From the NCBI GenBank assembly GCA_002749535.1, contig MZZL01000095.1, forward strand, positions 1,878 through 12,962: 11,085 bases of DNA, read 5' to 3'. Below the pieces are notes generated by a model. That model was not told the DNA's origin. It ran no database searches and saw nothing but the letters and a program-made list of their open reading frames with translations. Origin of the DNA: Apophysomyces variabilis. Its lineage: Eukaryota; Mucoromycota; Mucoromycetes; Mucorales; Mucoraceae. Made by a program: the position numbers and the translations under genes. This document shows, in pieces, positions 9,208-11,085 of the stretch (position 1 is the first letter of the stretch; each line of letters starts with the position of its first letter).

Positions 9208-10054
9208 CTGCCAAACCTTCATGCTGGTAGATAGTGGTGCCAATTTTTCTGCCATCAGTCCTTCTCTGTGTCACCAACAAGGCTGGCACATCAATAAAAT
9301 AAAAGATGAGGGTGATATTCAGTTAACCTATATAGGATAAACTGTAAAAAGATGGGGTATAATGGGACAATTACACATTAAGTACAATGGAAAAACCCTC
9401 ATACATTCATTTGAAGTAATGAGTATGGCATTTAATTGTAAGGTCAGCATTGGCACAGACCTCATGTCAAAACTTAGAATTGGGTACACTGGTTTAGCAC
9501 CAGCATGGGAAACCCCTTCCAAAGATGAAGAAGAAGACCCTTTCAAAGATATTCCTAAACCAAACAATGCACCTGCAGGTATAGCACAGGAACATAAACA
9601 GTTTATGAATGCAATTCAAGGTAGCATCATCAAAAACAAAGCAATCCTAAAAACCTTATTTTGCACAGTGCCAGAATTGGTCATTTATTTACCTATGAAA
9701 GAAGATGTTGTCTGCTATTGCTAGCAATACAGTATTCTAATACAACTTCATCCATTGGTCCAAAAGACTATGGAAAAGTGGCTGGAAGAGGGTACTATTG
9801 TTCTTGTCCCACCAAACATAGACAATAAATGGAACAATCCCATTACACTAATACCCAAAAAGGATATCATAAGAAATTATACTAGCAAAAGACTGTGCTT
9901 GGACCCTCATTACATCTATGGTATATGTCACTATTGTAGTGTGACTTCCTAGTACTTGTGTTCCATGAATAGGATGATTGGAATTAACATATTTCCATTT
10001 ACAGTGAATTTTTCTAGTTTGGAACACTAATTGCACCTCTTCTCTAAATCAGAG
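9194..10054 (+). pseudogene. Retrotransposon Pol fragment: retropepsin plus N-terminal reverse transcriptase
   Basis: The frame is +1 relative to gag and overlaps its end. MLVDSGANFSAI (from 9221; catalytic Asp codon 9230-9232) is the retropepsin active-site motif, and IGTDLMSKLRIGY fits the second half of the protease fold. After a linker rich in Asp, Glu and Pro comes VQKTMEKWLEEGTI...WNNPITLIPKK and KRLCLDPHYI, the entry region of Ty3/gypsy reverse transcriptase. RT motif A follows as FTVNFSS and EH-stop-LHL. The expected catalytic Asp is Asn, and the usual Gln after His is TAA (10028-10030). Other stops are TAA 9338, TAG 9722 and TAG 9950. Similarity fades after about 10054; the YxDD motif, RNase H and integrase are absent. 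Confidence 0.85.
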
Positions 10055-10179
10055 ATCTATTACCAAGGATGAAGATAAGGTGACACTGCTCTACCATAGT
10101 TATTACACTTAGCTAAATCATATACCTATCACTGAGAAGAATGTTCATTAATTATAAATTCTGTATAAGAGCAAATAAT

Positions 10180-10280
10180 TATAAATAGGCAGACAAGTTG
10201 AATGAAATAAAGATATCCAACAGTCTCAAAGGATTTTATCCATCCCCTTTTCTATCTATATATAATACAACATTAATCGT
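10180..10280 (+). repeat. 3' LTR fragment, copy 3
   Basis: TATAAATA (10180-10187), AATAAA (10206), AGTCTC (10222), ATTTT (10233) and CCCCTTTTC reproduce the block order of the 5' copy at 7821-7892 with spacing differences of only a few bases. It lies about 130 bases beyond the last readable RT codons. Only the promoter-to-end part is recognisable; the upstream U3 part appears lost or diverged. Confidence 0.6.
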
Positions 10281-10507
10281 TATTTATTTAAAGCTTTAGG
10301 GTGTAAAAGAAAAAAAACCATGAGCAAGAAAGTAACAAAGAAAGGCATAGAAACACTAGGAAGTTCCTTTCGCTTTGATTTGAAGCTTCATTAGATGTTT
10401 TACACTAGCCTTTTTATTAGTTCCATCAAGATTCATGATGAGTTAACATGTTCTTAGTATAGAAAGAGGACACGTAATCATATTTCTAAAACTGTTAAGT
10501 GGTACAG

Positions 10508-10529
10508 GGCTGTGCAGATAAGCACAGCC
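10508..10529. repeat. GC-rich 8-bp stem hairpin
   Basis: GGCTGTGC and GCACAGCC are perfect inverted arms around the six-base loop AGATAA. It stands out as a GC-rich stem in AT-rich surroundings. It could form in DNA or in RNA; no gene lies close enough to assign it as a terminator. Confidence 0.7.
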
Positions 10530-10627
10530 TCATGCAGTATTACATTAACAGTTGCAGAGATAATCAGGGAAGACAGAATCAGGCCATAGAATAGCTGTAG
10601 GAATAAAGATTATCCTGTTCTATCTTT

Positions 10628-10640
10628 GGTGTAGTACACC
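10628..10640. repeat. Near-perfect palindrome GGTGTA-G-TACACC
   Basis: Six-base arms flank a single central G. Its role is unknown, and it is short enough to occur by chance. Confidence 0.5.
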
Positions 10641-10790
10641 GAAACCTAATTTGGTATCTATAGGATGGTAACATAGATTAACATGATCTATAGTTACATC
10701 TGATATATGATATGAAGCTTAACCATAAATAATAATAATATACATTATATAAGCTAATCAGGGTTTATATATATATACATGAGGGTCAAG

Positions 10791-11017
10791 CTAGGATTAT
10801 GGATTAGAATTTAGGATTTAGAATAGAGGATTTAGGATTTAGGCTCAAGGATTTATGGTTTAGGAGTATAATTTAGGGTTAAGGATTTATGTTCAGGATT
10901 TAGAACTTAGAGTTTAGGGCTTAGGGTTTGGCGTTTAGGATTTAGGGTTTAGGGTTTAAGATTTAGGGTTTAGGGTTTAGGGTTTAGGATTTAGGATTTA
11001 GGGTTTAGGGTTCAGGG
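10791..11017 (+). repeat. Degenerate telomere-derived repeats
   Basis: Units resembling TTTAGGG begin near 10791 and become more regular toward the right. The commonest variant is TTTAGGA; TTCAGGG, TTTAAGA, TTAGGG and TTTGGCG also occur. TTTAGGA equals C-to-T on the C-rich strand. This gradient is the usual result of old inner units no longer being renewed by telomerase. Confidence 0.9.
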
Positions 11018-11085
11018 TTTAGGGTTTAGGGTTTAGGGTTTAGGGTTTAGGGTTTAGGGTTTAGGGTTTAGGGTTTAGGGTTTAG
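11018..11085 (+). repeat. Telomere, perfect (TTTAGGG)n
   Basis: Just under ten uninterrupted TTTAGGG units run to the end of the window. The G-rich strand points outward, which is correct for a right chromosome end. The array stops mid-unit, so the physical end was not reached or the contig was cut there. Confidence 0.97.

Larger units (their letters stand above)
7361..10280 (+). mobile_element. Decayed Ty3/gypsy LTR retrotransposon, 3'-truncated internally
   Basis: Order is LTR-type sequence, gag, retropepsin, start of reverse transcriptase, then LTR-type sequence. The remaining RT, RNase H and integrase (normally 2-3 kb more) are missing, so there is a large internal deletion between about 10054 and 10180. 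Eleven in-frame nonsense codons, all TAG or TAA, lie in gag-pol. Transcription would run toward the telomere. The outer limits are approximate, since no target-site duplication was recognised. Confidence 0.8.
10281..10790. other. Noncoding subtelomeric spacer with two short hairpins
   Basis: No coding region is supported; a 24-codon frame at 10320 has no features. Two compact inverted repeats are present (10508-10529 and 10628-10640, listed separately), plus ATA-rich tracts near 10725-10780. Confidence 0.55.

Noticed and set aside
10320..10394. 24-codon frame beginning MSKKVTKKG
   Set aside because: Too short, no neighbours or motifs to support it in subtelomeric DNA.

Overview
The window is the right end of a chromosome from an intron-bearing eukaryote. 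It finishes in a telomere of TTTAGGG units, G-rich strand running outward. Host-type genes have GT-AG introns mostly of 47-80 nt. Together with a low-copy expanded-type C2H2 gene and a Ty3/gypsy element of the kind I associate with Mucoromycota, this points to an early-diverging fungus. That assignment rests on recalled family resemblance, not on a search; TTTAGGG telomeres alone are also typical of plants and several protists.

Layout. Positions 64-1620 (minus) hold a five-exon gene with four introns of 47-50 nt. It encodes 453 residues with an N-terminal C2H2 zinc finger and a later DG...E segment, and is broken by two in-frame stops. A decayed plus-strand coding remnant (1695-2403) diverges from it. 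Positions 2649-3420 (minus) carry a Mug/TDG-type mismatch DNA glycosylase; its last three exons assemble cleanly, but a TAG interrupts the conserved FW-x-CL motif. Positions 3941-5192 (minus) carry a multi-exon gene remnant I do not recognise. About 5.2-7.36 kb is very AT-rich and gene-poor, with an 11-bp-periodic GGGTAAAATGT array in both orientations at 6920-7062. From about 7.36 to 10.28 kb there is a decayed Ty3/gypsy retrotransposon: LTR-type segments, gag, protease and the start of reverse transcriptase, cut off just after RT motif A, then another LTR-type segment. The last 0.8 kb is noncoding subtelomere grading into degenerate and then perfect telomere repeats.

Common theme. Almost all coding regions are readable over long stretches but are interrupted by single nonsense codons. 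In the retroelement all eleven are TAG or TAA, with no TGA, and several lie where glutamine is expected. C-to-T change at CAA/CAG (a RIP-like or cytosine-deamination signature) explains this better than a changed genetic code, because two gene families end naturally at TAA and other interrupted frames contain TGA. The region looks like a subtelomere where genes and transposons decay by base substitution. One casualty is a gene of the family that repairs G:T mismatches.
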